A stretch of DNA of 29,186 nucleotides from AC-37 sp034663685 (GCA_034663685.1 JAXDJC010000200.1:1-29186); one strand, 5' to 3'; positions 1-8,580 are shown, numbered from the stretch's first letter. Translations and numbers: made by a program. Notes: generated by a model not told the origin, from the sequence alone.

Positions 1-986
1 TCCACCACCTCGGGGTTGCCCACCGCGTCGCTCGCCACCACGGGCACCTCCAGGGCCAGCGCCTCCTTGAGGACCATCGGGATGCCGTCGCGGGAGCCGT
101 CGCTCGCGATCACGCTCGGGGCCACGAGCAGCGCCGCGCTCTCGATCAGCTCGCGGGCCGCGGCGGGGGACAGAGCGCCGGGGAGGCTCACCGCGGCGGA
201 CCGCTCGAGCGGCGCGCGCTCGGGCCCCTCGCCGGCCACGATCACCTCGCGTCCCAGCTCGCTAGCGACCGCCGCCAGGTCCGCGAACCCCTTGTGCTCC
301 ACCAGTCGCCCGACCGCCACCACCGGGCCGCCGGCCCGGTACGGCGTGGAACGGGCGACGCGCGCGAGGTCGATCCCCAGCGGCACCACGTGGAGGGGGC
401 CGGCGCCGGGCGCCAGCCGCTCGACCTCGCGGCGGTCGTAGTCGCAGACCAGCACGGCGAACGCCGCCGCGTCGAGGCGCTTGCGGAGCGCGGCCGGGTC
501 GGCGAACAGGTCGGTCGAGTGGCCGGTGAGGGAGTGGCGGCGACCGGTGAGTGCGCCGAGCAGGGCGGCCACGTCGGCGGCGTCGCCCGCGAAGTGGGCG
601 TGGAGGTGATCGGCGCGCGCGGCCGCGGCGCGCCACCCGGCGATGCGCGCGAGGGCGCGAAGGCGGTGCCCGTCGGAGGGCCAGAGCGTGCCCGGCCCGG
701 CGGCGGCGGACGGATCCGCGGGGCTGCTCCGCCCCACTCCGCCCGCAAGGAACGCCGCGGCCGCCCGCGGTCGTCGCGCCACGCTGCCGGCGAGTGCCGC
801 GGCGCGCGCCCGGCCGGGCACCGGGTATGCCGGCTCGAAGGCCCGCTCCGCCAGATCCGCGCCGTCGCCGGCCTGGAACGCGAGCACCTCCACGCGGTCG
901 CCGCCCCGCGCCAGCTCGCCGAGCTCCGCCTCCACGAACGTCTGGCTCAGCTCCGGGTAGCGCTCGAGGACGTAGGCCAGCCTCAC
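1..986 (-). CDS. GT4-family glycosyltransferase, 3' end cut by window edge
   Basis: A cytosolic GT-B fold glycosyltransferase that would transfer a sugar from a nucleotide-sugar to a growing glycan; donor and acceptor are not predictable. The visible 328 residues begin VRLAYVLERYPELSQTFVEAEL, the usual start of colanic-acid-type GT4 proteins (SQTF motif). Further on are a HAHF segment, LHVVPLGIDL before the nucleotide-binding domain, VGRLVEHKGF, and an EX7E-type region with KEALALEVPVVASD followed by GNPE just at the edge. The C-terminal helices are missing because the window ends. The GTG start at 986-984 overlaps the TGA stop of the upstream membrane protein (GTGA), so it is probably translationally coupled and the last visible gene of a minus-strand operon. 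Family assignment is firm; the specific reaction is unknown. Confidence 0.9.
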   Translation of the reverse strand, partial: MRLAYVLERYPELSQTFVEAELGELARGGDRVEVLAFQAGDGADLAERAFEPAYPVPGRARAAALAGSVARRPRAAAAFLAGGVGRSSPADPSAAAGPGTLWPSDGHRLRALARIAGWRAAAARADHLHAHFAGDAADVAALLGALTGRRHSLTGHSTDLFADPAALRKRLDAAAFAVLVCDYDRREVERLAPGAGPLHVVPLGIDLARVARSTPYRAGGPVVAVGRLVEHKGFADLAAVASELGREVIVAGEGPERAPLERSAAVSLPGALSPAAARELIESAALLVAPSVIASDGSRDGIPMVLKEALALEVPVVASDAVGNPEVV

Positions 987-2623
987 GGCCGCGGCTCCAG
1001 CATCACGTAGTAGCCGAGCTTGGCCACCTGCCGGTAGTCGGTCGCGAGGAACGCGTCGAGGATCCTCACGCCACTCGAGCGCCCGGCCCGGTTGGGCTCG
1101 CGCACGGCGGTGATCGGGGCGACGAAGCGGACCACGAACGCGCGCCGGCGGCGCAGGTCGCGCACGATCTCGCGCTGGACCGGCGCGGACGTGACGACCC
1201 CCGGCGCCGCGATGTCGTAGCGGGTGGCGTTCGGGCGCTCGGCCAGCACGTAGAGGAGCGGGTTGCCGGAGGTGACGAGGTCGGAGCGCTGCGTGGCCAC
1301 GTAGATCGGCCTTCCGGGTGGCACGCGATTGCGGATGTAGTCCACCGCGCGCTCGAGGGCGCGGGCTCGCTGCGGACGGGCCCGGACGCCGTCGGCGGCC
1401 GGCAGGTGGAGCGCGACCGTGTGCTCGTCGGTCAGGCCGCGGATGCGGCGGTCGACGCCCTCGGCGAGGGCCCAGGCGAAGCCGAGGGCTGCGGCGAGGG
1501 TGGCGAGGGCGCGCGGGACAACCCCTGTCAATCGCGGCGATATAGCCGCCGGAATCGACAGGGGTTCGCGCACCAGCGCCCCGGCGGCCAGGATCGAGAC
1601 CATGATCGCCAGCGGCGCCGTGTGGAAGAGGTCCGCTCGGATCACGAGGTAGTGGCCCATCCCGATCGCGAAGACCGCGGTGGCGGCCGGCCACGGGTCG
1701 TCGCGGCGGAAGCGCCCGGCCAGCGCCAGCAGCCCGCCCACCAGCCCGATCACAAGCGCGAGCGGGAGGTAGAAGTGGATGAGGTTCTCGGCGCTGTCGG
1801 TGAGGAAGCCGCCCGGTCCCGTGGTGTTGAGCGGCCCGCGGTAGTGCAGTGGGAACGGGAGTGACTGGTACTTGCCGAAGTCGACCAGCGGGTAGCGCAC
1901 GAGCATCTCCCACGAGCGACCGAGGCCGGCGGCCATCACCACCGGCAGGTAGAGGACCAGCGCGGTGAGCGCGGCCGCGCCCGCCACGCGCCCGAAGCGC
2001 CTGATCCGCTCCCCGGCCGGCCGCGCGGACAGGGCATGCGCCACCGCCACCCCGAGCCCCGCGTACGCGGCGAACTCGAGCCTCCACGCCGCGCACACGC
2101 CGAGCAGCACGCCCGCGAGCAGCGGCCGCCGCTCTACCGCGAGCAGCGCGCCCAGGGACAGCGCGAGCGCGATCGGGAACGGGTGCGGCTGCGAGGGGAA
2201 CGCCATCGCGCAGGCGGCCACGAGCCAGACCGCGAGCGCGGGCAGGCCGGGCGCGCGGCGACGGGTCAGCGAGTAGGCGAGCACCGCCACGGTGGCGTCC
2301 ACGATCACCCTCACCACCCGCCACCAAAGAAGCGACGGCCCGAACACCTTCCACAGCCCCGCCAGCAGGTACGGCTGGCCGGGCGGGTAGTACCACCAGA
2401 AGTCGCTGTACGGGACCTGGCCGTGCGCGATGCGGCTCGCGGCCTGGAGCATCAGCCCCTCGTCGTTCGGCTGCACGCCGTCGAGCACCGTGATCGCCGA
2501 GAGCAGCGCGGCGCCCGCGAACAGCAGGCCGAGCACGAGCGGGCGGGAAAGCGCATCGGCGCGCCGCACCGCAGGTACGGTATCCGCGGCGGCGGCGGTC
2601 GTGGCCGCGATCGAGTCGGACAT
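983..2623 (-). CDS. GT-C-like multi-pass membrane glycosyltransferase
   Basis: A 546-residue integral membrane protein resembling the dolichyl/polyprenyl-phosphate-sugar dependent GT-C glycosyltransferases. After a short cytosolic tail and first membrane helix (about residues 28-48), the first external loop carries QPNDEGLML (D54, E55), where GT-C enzymes place catalytic acids. It is followed by VPYSDFWWYYPPGQPY, also typical of the superfamily. About ten further hydrophobic segments follow, then a soluble C-terminal domain from about residue 410. It likely adds a sugar to a glycan on the outer face of the membrane. ATG 2623 lies 22 bp after the stop of the next GT-C-like gene, and its own stop overlaps the GT4 start. 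Residues 353-369 are encoded by an unusual AT-richer palindrome (1520-1566), described separately. Function beyond the superfamily is inference. Confidence 0.82.
   Translation of the reverse strand: MSDSIAATTAAAADTVPAVRRADALSRPLVLGLLFAGAALLSAITVLDGVQPNDEGLMLQAASRIAHGQVPYSDFWWYYPPGQPYLLAGLWKVFGPSLLWWRVVRVIVDATVAVLAYSLTRRRAPGLPALAVWLVAACAMAFPSQPHPFPIALALSLGALLAVERRPLLAGVLLGVCAAWRLEFAAYAGLGVAVAHALSARPAGERIRRFGRVAGAAALTALVLYLPVVMAAGLGRSWEMLVRYPLVDFGKYQSLPFPLHYRGPLNTTGPGGFLTDSAENLIHFYLPLALVIGLVGGLLALAGRFRRDDPWPAATAVFAIGMGHYLVIRADLFHTAPLAIMVSILAAGALVREPLSIPAAISPRLTGVVPRALATLAAALGFAWALAEGVDRRIRGLTDEHTVALHLPAADGVRARPQRARALERAVDYIRNRVPPGRPIYVATQRSDLVTSGNPLLYVLAERPNATRYDIAAPGVVTSAPVQREIVRDLRRRRAFVVRFVAPITAVREPNRAGRSSGVRILDAFLATDYRQVAKLGYYVMLEPRP
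1520..1566. repeat. Long imperfect palindrome embedded in a coding region
   Basis: The 10-bp arms AACCCCTGTC (1520-1529) and GACAGGGGTT (1557-1566) are perfect reverse complements. Inside them GCGGC (1534-1538) pairs with GCCGC (1545-1549) around the loop GATATA. The structure lies fully inside the GT-C-like gene and is read through as residues 353-369 in an extramembrane loop. It uses codons such as ATA, ATT, ACA and GTT that are rare in the surrounding GC-rich gene. It looks like a REP- or RPE-like palindromic element that has become part of an ORF. I see only one copy in this window, so its status as a dispersed repeat is not shown here. Confidence 0.6.
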
Positions 2624-2645
2624 CCCGCCGCTGCCGGTCCGAGCC

Positions 2646-4280
2646 CTACTGGTCCGGCCGCCCGGCCGCCGCCGTCATCCCCGGCCGCTCGCGCAGCACG
2701 TAGACGGTCGCGCAGCCGAAGCGGCGCACCTCCTCGAGCATCCTGCGCAGCGTCGCCGTCAGGTCTGTGAGCTTGCGGCAGTCGGCGAACAGGAAGCGCG
2801 CCCGGGACTCGCGCACGAACGCCCGCGCCGGCTCGCCGCGCAGGCGGCCCTCGAACAGCGCGTCGGCCCGCCTGCGGCGCGTGCGCGAGTCGGGCGCCCA
2901 CGAGAACTGGCCCACGTACACCTCGCGCCCGGTGCGGTACGGGAGGAAGAAGCCCGAGTAGAGCGGCGCCAGCACGCCGCCGGGCCGCGGGTCCTCCTCG
3001 AGCGAGTCGAGCGCGCGCTGCTCGTCGGGGAAGATGAAGTACGGGTCGGCGCCGAGGTGGATGTTGTTGGCCGCGGTCTCCAGCTTGTGCGCGAAGCCCG
3101 GCAGCGTGAGCAACGCGATCGCCGCGACCACGAGCGCCGGGCTCGGCCGCCACCGCAGGCTCGACACGCCCAGCACGGCCAGGATGCCGAGCGGGATCGC
3201 CAGCCCCTGGAACGAGTGGTACGGGAACGTGCCGCCCGGCTGCAGGTACACGAGCAGGGCGCAGAACGGCCAGACCCGCACCGCCAGGTCCTGCCACGAG
3301 CGCGCGGGCAGCCGGTAGGCCAGCGCGGCCGGCGCCGCCAGCGGGAGCAGCGTGAGCAGCATGGCCCACCACGGCCAGTGCCACTCGGGCTGGCCGCCCG
3401 CCGCGTTGGCCTTGCTCGCGAGCTTCCACGACGCGTCGAGGTGCGAGAGCGCGAAGTAGTACGCCGCGGGCACCGCCACCGCGGCCGGCACCACGAGGAG
3501 AGCCCACGGCGGGCGCTCGCGCGTACGCAGCAGCTGGATCGCCTCGACCGCCACCACGATCAGCGCGAGCGTGGCGCCCTGCCACGGTTGGAGGTACATC
3601 ACCACGAACGCGCCGAGCGCCGCCAGCGCCAGCCGCCGCCCGCCGCCACGTGTGCCCGGCGTTTGGGTATCGGTCCGCCAGCGCTCCACCGCCAGCAGCA
3701 CGAGCGGCATCAGGAACACCGCGATCGCCGTGAACAGGTAGCCCCAGAGGAACTGGCCGGTCCACATCTCGCCCGAGATGAAGTCGAACGTGTACTGGCG
3801 CGGCTTTCCGCCCCAGCCCGTCCACGCCACGATCGCCGAGGCCGGCATGACCGCGAACAGCACGATCGCGAGCGCGGCCCGCCGCTGCCCTCCGGCGGGC
3901 ACGAGGCGGCGCACGTAGGCGAGCGCGCCGAAGAACGTGATCCCGATCGCCAGCGGCTTCCAGAGCAGCAGGTACGACAGCGGGATCGAGATGCCGGTCA
4001 CGCGGTGCACCAGGCCGGACAGGAGGAACCCGGGGTGCAGGAACGACCGGGAGCCGGGCGCGAGGTCCATGCGGTTGCCGATCAGCACGTGGTGCGACGC
4101 CTCGCGGATCCAGGTGAAGTACTGCAGCTGGTCGGCCGGGTAGAGGCCGTCGGCCCCGGACAGCGGCCGGCCGCGCGTGAGCAGCGGCAGGAGCACCGCC
4201 ACCGACGTGCCCGCGAGCACGATCAGGCAGGCGAGCTCGAAGCGGTCGATGCCCAGGCGGCGGGCGGTGGCGTCGATCAC
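2646..4280 (-). CDS. GT-C-like membrane protein, paralogue of 15951-17489
   Basis: A 544-residue multi-pass membrane protein, probably a lipid-linked-sugar-dependent glycosyltransferase, though no close characterised family is recognised. It begins VIDATARRLGIDRFELACL; the first external loop has SGADGLYPADQLQYFTW, with acidic residues at D44 and D50. The motif GSRSFLHPGFLLSGLVHR follows, then about ten membrane segments and a short soluble C-terminal domain. The gene at 15951-17489 matches it along its length (RFEL, DQLQY, RSFLHPG, LLVYLQPGGTFPYHSFQGL against AVFYQPAGTFPFHALQGL). I chose GTG 4280 over ATG 4310 because a TAnnnT hexamer (TACGGT, 4294-4289) lies 8 nt upstream of GTG 4280, because ATG 4310 would overlap the divergent flippase start, and because the paralogue begins at the same place. 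First gene of a minus-strand operon with 983-2623 and 1-986. Confidence 0.8.
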   Translation of the reverse strand: MIDATARRLGIDRFELACLIVLAGTSVAVLLPLLTRGRPLSGADGLYPADQLQYFTWIREASHHVLIGNRMDLAPGSRSFLHPGFLLSGLVHRVTGISIPLSYLLLWKPLAIGITFFGALAYVRRLVPAGGQRRAALAIVLFAVMPASAIVAWTGWGGKPRQYTFDFISGEMWTGQFLWGYLFTAIAVFLMPLVLLAVERWRTDTQTPGTRGGGRRLALAALGAFVVMYLQPWQGATLALIVVAVEAIQLLRTRERPPWALLVVPAAVAVPAAYYFALSHLDASWKLASKANAAGGQPEWHWPWWAMLLTLLPLAAPAALAYRLPARSWQDLAVRVWPFCALLVYLQPGGTFPYHSFQGLAIPLGILAVLGVSSLRWRPSPALVVAAIALLTLPGFAHKLETAANNIHLGADPYFIFPDEQRALDSLEEDPRPGGVLAPLYSGFFLPYRTGREVYVGQFSWAPDSRTRRRRADALFEGRLRGEPARAFVRESRARFLFADCRKLTDLTATLRRMLEEVRRFGCATVYVLRERPGMTAAAGRPDQ

Positions 4281-4308
4281 GGCGGAGGACCGTAGTAGCT
4301 TGGCCCGC
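4281..4308. promoter_or_regulatory. Divergent leaderless promoter pair
   Basis: The 28-bp gap between two divergent genes holds two TAnnnT -10 hexamers. TAGCTT (4296-4301, plus) is 7 nt before ATG 4309. TACGGT (minus, 4294-4289) is 8 nt before GTG 4280. These distances would place both transcription starts at or next to the start codon. No convincing Shine-Dalgarno sequence is at the usual distance from either start. Assignment is from motif and spacing only. Confidence 0.55.
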
Positions 4309-5778
4309 ATGAGCGAGCGCCTGCCGTTCGCGGCCTCCGAGCTGCGCGCGCGGACGATCCGCGGCGTCGCCGTCAACGCCGCGTTCCTCGTGCTGGTCGA
4401 GGCGGCGTCCCTCGCGCAGGCGCTGATCGTGGCCCGCATCCTCGGCCCGCGCGAGATCGGGCTCTACGGGATCGTGTCGATCACGGTGATCACGCTGATC
4501 GCGCTCAAGCGCGTGGGCATCGACGAGGCGTTCGTGCAGCAGGACGAGCGCGACCAGGAGCGCGAGTTCCAGCTCGCGTTCTCACTCGAGCTCGCGCTGT
4601 CCGCGGCGCTGGCCGTGATCATCGCCATCGCCGCGCCGGTGCTGGCCGCCGTCTACCACGAGCCGCGCCTGCTGCCCCTCACGCTCGCGCTCGTGTACCT
4701 GCCGATCGCGTTCGCGCTCCAGGCGCCGCTGTGGATCTTCTTCCGGCAGATGGACTTCCTGCGCCAGCGCAGCCTCCAGGCGGTGGTCCCGATCGTCACG
4801 TTCGTGGTCACGGTGCCGCTGGCCGCGGCCGGCGTGGGCGTGTGGTCGATCGTGATCGGGGCGGTGGCCGGCAACGCGGCGTCGGTGGTGCTGGCGCTGC
4901 GGCTCTCGCCGTACCGGCTGGGCGTGCGCTTCGAGCGCGCGGCCACGCGGCGCTATCTGTCGTTCTCCTGGCCGATCCTCGTGGTCACCGCCGGCGGCCT
5001 CGTGATGGCCCAGGGCCAGATCCTCGCGTTCAAGCTCGACGGCGGCCTGGCCGCCGCGGGTTTCCTCGCGCTCGCCGTGGGGCTCACCCGCTACGCCGAC
5101 CGGGCTGATCAGGTGATCTCCCCCACCGTCTATCCGGTGGTGTGCGCGGTGCGCGAGCGGGCCGCCACGCTCGAGGAGCTGTTCACCGCGGCGGTGCGCG
5201 CGGCCGCGATCTGGTCGCTCGCCTTCGGCGCGCTGCTCGTGCTGTTCGCCGCGGACCTGGTCCACCACCTGCTCGGCGACGAGTGGACCGGGGCGATCGT
5301 GCTGCTCCAGGGGCTGGGGGCGGCCAGCGCGCTGTACTCGCTCGGCTACACGTGGATCGCGTTCGCGCGCGGGCTCGGCCGCTTCCGCCAGCCGGCGGTG
5401 GAGGCGGTGGCCGCGGTGCTCGTGTTCGGAGCCGCGGCGGTGCCGGCGCTGATCCTGTGGGGCCAGACGGCGTACGTGCTGGCGATCTGCGGCTCGTCGC
5501 TTGCCGTGCTCGGCGTGCGCGCGTACTACGTGCGCCGGCTGCTGCCGGGGGTGGACCTCGCGGCGCTCGTGCTGCGCTGCGCCTGGCCGGTCGCCGTCGC
5601 GGCGGCCGCCGCCGCGGCGCTGCGATTCGCGCTCTGGGGCGGCGGGCGAAGCCTCACTCAGGCGATCGCCGAGCTGGTGCTCTTCCTCGCGGTGTATGCC
5701 GCGGTGGTGCTGGCGGCCGAGCGGCCGCTGCTCGCCGAGCTGCGGCGCGGTTTCCGCGTGCCGGCGAGCGCGCGATGA
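4309..5778 (+). CDS. Polysaccharide/oligosaccharide flippase (Wzx-like, MOP superfamily)
   Basis: A 489-residue protein expected to move lipid-linked repeat units from the inner to the outer leaflet of the membrane. It shows the PST/Wzx pattern: a basic N-terminus (SELRARTIRGVAVNAAFLVL), then GPREIGLYGIVS after the first helix, QQDE near residue 80, PLWIFFRQMDFLRQRSLQ in the loop before the fifth or sixth helix, and roughly 12-14 hydrophobic segments in all. The length is normal for the family. ATG 4309 is preferred to farther-upstream in-frame starts, which would run through the divergent gene; TAGCTT 7 nt upstream supports a leaderless transcript. Its stop overlaps the ATG of the GT2 at 5775 (ATGA), so the two are probably co-translated. 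Substrate unknown; family call secure. Confidence 0.9.
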   Translation: MSERLPFAASELRARTIRGVAVNAAFLVLVEAASLAQALIVARILGPREIGLYGIVSITVITLIALKRVGIDEAFVQQDERDQEREFQLAFSLELALSAALAVIIAIAAPVLAAVYHEPRLLPLTLALVYLPIAFALQAPLWIFFRQMDFLRQRSLQAVVPIVTFVVTVPLAAAGVGVWSIVIGAVAGNAASVVLALRLSPYRLGVRFERAATRRYLSFSWPILVVTAGGLVMAQGQILAFKLDGGLAAAGFLALAVGLTRYADRADQVISPTVYPVVCAVRERAATLEELFTAAVRAAAIWSLAFGALLVLFAADLVHHLLGDEWTGAIVLLQGLGAASALYSLGYTWIAFARGLGRFRQPAVEAVAAVLVFGAAAVPALILWGQTAYVLAICGSSLAVLGVRAYYVRRLLPGVDLAALVLRCAWPVAVAAAAAAALRFALWGGGRSLTQAIAELVLFLAVYAAVVLAAERPLLAELRRGFRVPASAR

Positions 5779-6668
5779 GGCCCGCGCTGTCGGTGGTGAT
5801 CCCCACCCACGACCGGGCCCCCGTGCTCGCCCGCTGCCTCGACGCGCTCGAGCACCAGGGAGCCGACGAGGTGCTCGTGGTGGACGACGCCTCCACCGAC
5901 GCGACGCCCACGGTCCTGGCTGAGCGCCCGTGGGTGCGCACGGTGCGGCGCGAGCGCTCCGGCGGGCGCTCCGGCGCGAAGAACTCCGGCATCCGGGCGG
6001 CGGCGCACGAGATCGTGCTCTTCCTCGACGACGACGCCATCGCCGAGCCCGGCCTGGTGGAGCGCCACCGCCGCCACCACGCCGAGCACCCCGAGCCGCA
6101 CGAGGCGCTGCTCGGCCGCGTGACCTGGTCGCCCGAGGTGGAGGTCACCCGCCACATGCACTGGCTCGAGAACGGCGGCCCGATGTTCGCCTTCAACCAC
6201 ATCGCCGACCCCTCGAACGTGACCTGGCGGATGCTCTACACCACCAACGTGTCGCTCAAGCGCGACTTCCTCGAGCCGTTCGACGAGGAGCTGCCGATCT
6301 ACGAGGACACCGAGCTGGGCTACCGGCTCTCGAAGCGCGGCCTGCGGCTGCGCCACGACCCGAATGCGCTCGCCCACCACCTGCGCTCGGAGACCCCCGA
6401 GCGCACCGAGCGGCGGATGGAGGAGGTGGGCGAGGCCGCGGCGATCCTCTACCGCAAGCACCCCGACCTGAGGGAGCCGCCACCCCCCATCCGCCGGGTC
6501 GGACAGGTGAAGGCAGCCGCCGCCGCGGCGCTGAGCCGGCTCGGCATCCGGGCGTTCGACACCCGGCTGGACGAGCACCGGGCGGCGCGGGCGTTCGCGA
6601 ACGGGTTCGCGCGCGCGGAGCGGGCGGAGGCGGCGGACGCCGCGGCTCAGCCGCGGAAGTCCACGTAG
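5775..6668 (+). CDS. GT2-family glycosyltransferase
   Basis: A 297-residue inverting GT-A glycosyltransferase of the cytosolic membrane face. Motifs in order: LSVVIPTHDRAPVL at the N-terminus, LVVDDASTDATP (first acidic motif), RSGAKNSGIRAA, LFLDDDAIAEPGL (the DxD metal/nucleotide site), and IYEDTELGYRLSKRGLRL (the ED motif with the likely catalytic base). The C-terminal 70 residues are basic and Ala-rich, with no clear membrane helix. The ATG overlaps the flippase TGA, indicating coupling to lipid-linked oligosaccharide assembly. Its 3' end overlaps the convergent ligase gene by 22 bp. Sugar and acceptor are not predictable. Confidence 0.9.
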   Translation: MRPALSVVIPTHDRAPVLARCLDALEHQGADEVLVVDDASTDATPTVLAERPWVRTVRRERSGGRSGAKNSGIRAAAHEIVLFLDDDAIAEPGLVERHRRHHAEHPEPHEALLGRVTWSPEVEVTRHMHWLENGGPMFAFNHIADPSNVTWRMLYTTNVSLKRDFLEPFDEELPIYEDTELGYRLSKRGLRLRHDPNALAHHLRSETPERTERRMEEVGEAAAILYRKHPDLREPPPPIRRVGQVKAAAAAALSRLGIRAFDTRLDEHRAARAFANGFARAERAEAADAAAQPRKST

Positions 6669-7804
6669 GCGTCGGCCAGGTCGGCCACCAGGCCGCGCAG
6701 CCCGCCCGCCGCCGCGCGGTCGCGCTGCCACGTCGCGCACGGCAGCTCCGCCAGCCGGACCACGCGGGCCAGCTCGTGCTCGCAGCCCAGCTCCTCGGCG
6801 TGCGGCGCGCAGGCGGCGAGCACCTCCTTGACCACCGTGCGCGCCGGCACGGCCGTCTCGTGCGCCGGGTCGAGGAACGAGGCGGCCATCCCGTCGCGGG
6901 CCGCCAGGAAGCGGTTCTCGTGGATCGCCTCGGGGAGGTCCATCAGCGCCTCGGAGGCCCAGCCCTCCTCCTCGCACTCGAGCCGCACCAGGCACTGCAC
7001 GAGGGCCGTGAGCGCGCCGGTATCCGCGGTGGTGGCCTGCGCGTCCATGATCCGCACCTCCACGGTGCCGAAGCGCGGCTGGAGGCGCACGTCCCACCAC
7101 AGAAACGACGGGTCGGGGAACGCGCCGCACTTGATCATCGTGTCCACCGCGCCGACCCAGTCGTCGTAGTCGTGGAACCCGCGCGGCACGCCCGTGCGGG
7201 GGAACGCCTGGAAGAGCGGCGTGCGCGCGGAGGCCAGCCCGGTGTCGCGGCCCTGCCAGAACGGGGAGCTGCCGGACAGCGCCAGCAGCAGCGGCAGGTG
7301 CGCGCGCATCCGGTTGGCCACGCAGATCGCCTGGTCGCCGGACGGCACGCCCACGTGCACGTGCAGGGCGTGCGTGGGCTCGCGCCGGGCCAGCTCGCGC
7401 ATGGAGCCGTAGAGGAACTGGTAGCGCTCGCCCGCGGAGACGACCGTGTCGCTCCACACCGCGAACGGGTGCGTGCCGGCGCTGGCCACCGACAGCCCGT
7501 GGCGCTGGAGGTCGGCGGCCAGCCCGGCCCGCAGCGACGAGAGCTCGGCGATCGCCCCGCCGATCGACGTGTGCACGCCGGTGGCCAGCTCGAGCGCCGA
7601 CCCGTGCGTCTCCGCCGTGGCGTGGCTGGCGATGTCCTCCGGCAGCCCGGCCAGCACGGTCTCGCAGTTGTGCGAGAGCTTCCACTCGCCGGGGTGGAGG
7701 AGCATCGCCTCCTCCTCGATCCCCACGGTGTAGGGCGAGGGGTGGTGGCGCCACTCCGCCCAGGCTCGGCCCGTCGAGGGCACAGGTCGCAAGCCGGTCG
7801 TCAC
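6647..7804 (-). CDS. Carboxylate-amine ligase / glutamate-cysteine ligase family 2 (YbdK/EgtA-like)
   Basis: A 385-residue cytosolic enzyme of the GCS2 family, which uses ATP to couple a carboxylate, often the gamma-carboxyl of glutamate, to an amine. Diagnostic signatures are YTVGIEEEAML near residues 26-36 (metal/ATP-binding acids), THALHVHVGVPS (the HVHVG motif), FPRTGVPRGF, and RFGTVEVRIMDAQATTADTGAL. The length fits the family (about 370-430). GTG 7804 was chosen because it overlaps the TGA of the C26 gene (GTGA); a longer frame would run deep into that gene. The substrate need not be cysteine: YbdK-type members have weak or unknown specificity. It is the last gene of the ATP-grasp / C26 / ligase trio, suggesting a shared gamma-glutamyl-type pathway. 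Confidence 0.87.
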   Translation of the reverse strand: MTTGLRPVPSTGRAWAEWRHHPSPYTVGIEEEAMLLHPGEWKLSHNCETVLAGLPEDIASHATAETHGSALELATGVHTSIGGAIAELSSLRAGLAADLQRHGLSVASAGTHPFAVWSDTVVSAGERYQFLYGSMRELARREPTHALHVHVGVPSGDQAICVANRMRAHLPLLLALSGSSPFWQGRDTGLASARTPLFQAFPRTGVPRGFHDYDDWVGAVDTMIKCGAFPDPSFLWWDVRLQPRFGTVEVRIMDAQATTADTGALTALVQCLVRLECEEEGWASEALMDLPEAIHENRFLAARDGMAASFLDPAHETAVPARTVVKEVLAACAPHAEELGCEHELARVVRLAELPCATWQRDRAAAGGLRGLVADLADAYVDFRG

Positions 7805-8580
7805 GCCGCTAGGCGCTCCTCGGCCGTAGCCCCGGCGCTGCGGCTCGCGGCCACCACGAATGACTCGAACAGCGCCCGCTGCTCCGGCACGTCCATGCAC
7901 TCAGCATGCCACTGGACGCCGACCACGAAGTCGGGCCCGTTCAGCTCGATGGCCTCGATCACGCCGTCGTCGGCGTGCGCGACGGCCCGCAGCCCGCGCC
8001 CGAGCTTGCGCGCGGCCTGGTGGTGGTACGAGTTCACCGTCACGCGGTCCGCGTCGATCACCCGGCCGAGCATGCTGTCGCGCTCCACGCGGATCTGGTG
8101 CGACGCCGCCGGCCCGTCGGAGCCCGCGCGGCGGTGCTCGACCTTCTCGCCGGCGTCGTCGGGGAGGTGCATGTGCAGGCTGCCGCCGAGCGCCACGTTG
8201 AGCATCTGCGCGCCGCGGCAGATCGCGAGGATCGGGATGCAGCGCGCCCGCGCGGCCCACGTGACCGCCAGCTCGAACTTGTCGAGCTCGGGCTCGGTGG
8301 GGCCGAGCTGGGGATGGCCCTCGCCACCGTAGGTGCGCGGGTCGATGTCCGGCCCGCCGGCGATGCAGATCCCCGACAGCCGCGACAGCAGCGGGTCGAT
8401 CGCCTGCGGGCCGACCGGCGGCAGGATCACGGGGATCCCGCCCGCGCGCTCGATCGCCTCGAAGTACTTGAACCCGAGCGCCAGGTCCTTGCGCGCCGGG
8501 TCGCCCTGCGGCGTCGGCTTGAACTCCTTCTCGCCGCGGACCTCGGACGTCGTGAGGCCGATCAGCGGCTGGTCGGTCAT
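7801..8580 (-). CDS. Class I glutamine amidotransferase-like gamma-glutamyl hydrolase (peptidase C26, PuuD-like)
   Basis: A 259-residue cytosolic hydrolase of the family that removes gamma-glutamyl groups, for example from gamma-glutamyl-GABA. The start PLIGLTTSEV, the oxyanion region CIAGGPDIDPRTYG (about residues 72-85), the nucleophile elbow AICRGAQMLN (C121), and VQWHAE (H225, E227) supply a complete Cys-His-Glu triad. SYHHQA at about 184-189 is also typical. No synthase partner domain is fused. ATG 8580 overlaps the TGA of the ATP-grasp gene (ATGA), and its own TGA overlaps the ligase GTG, so the three are translationally linked. An amide-removing step paired with a GCS2 ligase suggests protection and deprotection by glutamate; the natural substrate is unknown. 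Confidence 0.9.
   Translation of the reverse strand: MTDQPLIGLTTSEVRGEKEFKPTPQGDPARKDLALGFKYFEAIERAGGIPVILPPVGPQAIDPLLSRLSGICIAGGPDIDPRTYGGEGHPQLGPTEPELDKFELAVTWAARARCIPILAICRGAQMLNVALGGSLHMHLPDDAGEKVEHRRAGSDGPAASHQIRVERDSMLGRVIDADRVTVNSYHHQAARKLGRGLRAVAHADDGVIEAIELNGPDFVVGVQWHAECMDVPEQRALFESFVVAASRSAGATAEERLAA

Noticed and set aside
4308..4310. ATG 4310 as start of the minus GT-C-like gene
   Set aside because: It would overlap the plus ATG 4309 and place the start upstream of the minus -10 hexamer. GTG 4280 fits the hexamer spacing and the paralogue.
5930..8332. An 800-codon open frame on the plus strand across the GT2, ligase and amidase genes
   Set aside because: It is a shadow of three well-supported genes. 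The translation is low-complexity Arg/Ala/Pro/Gly and has no domain; high GC makes stop codons rare in all frames.
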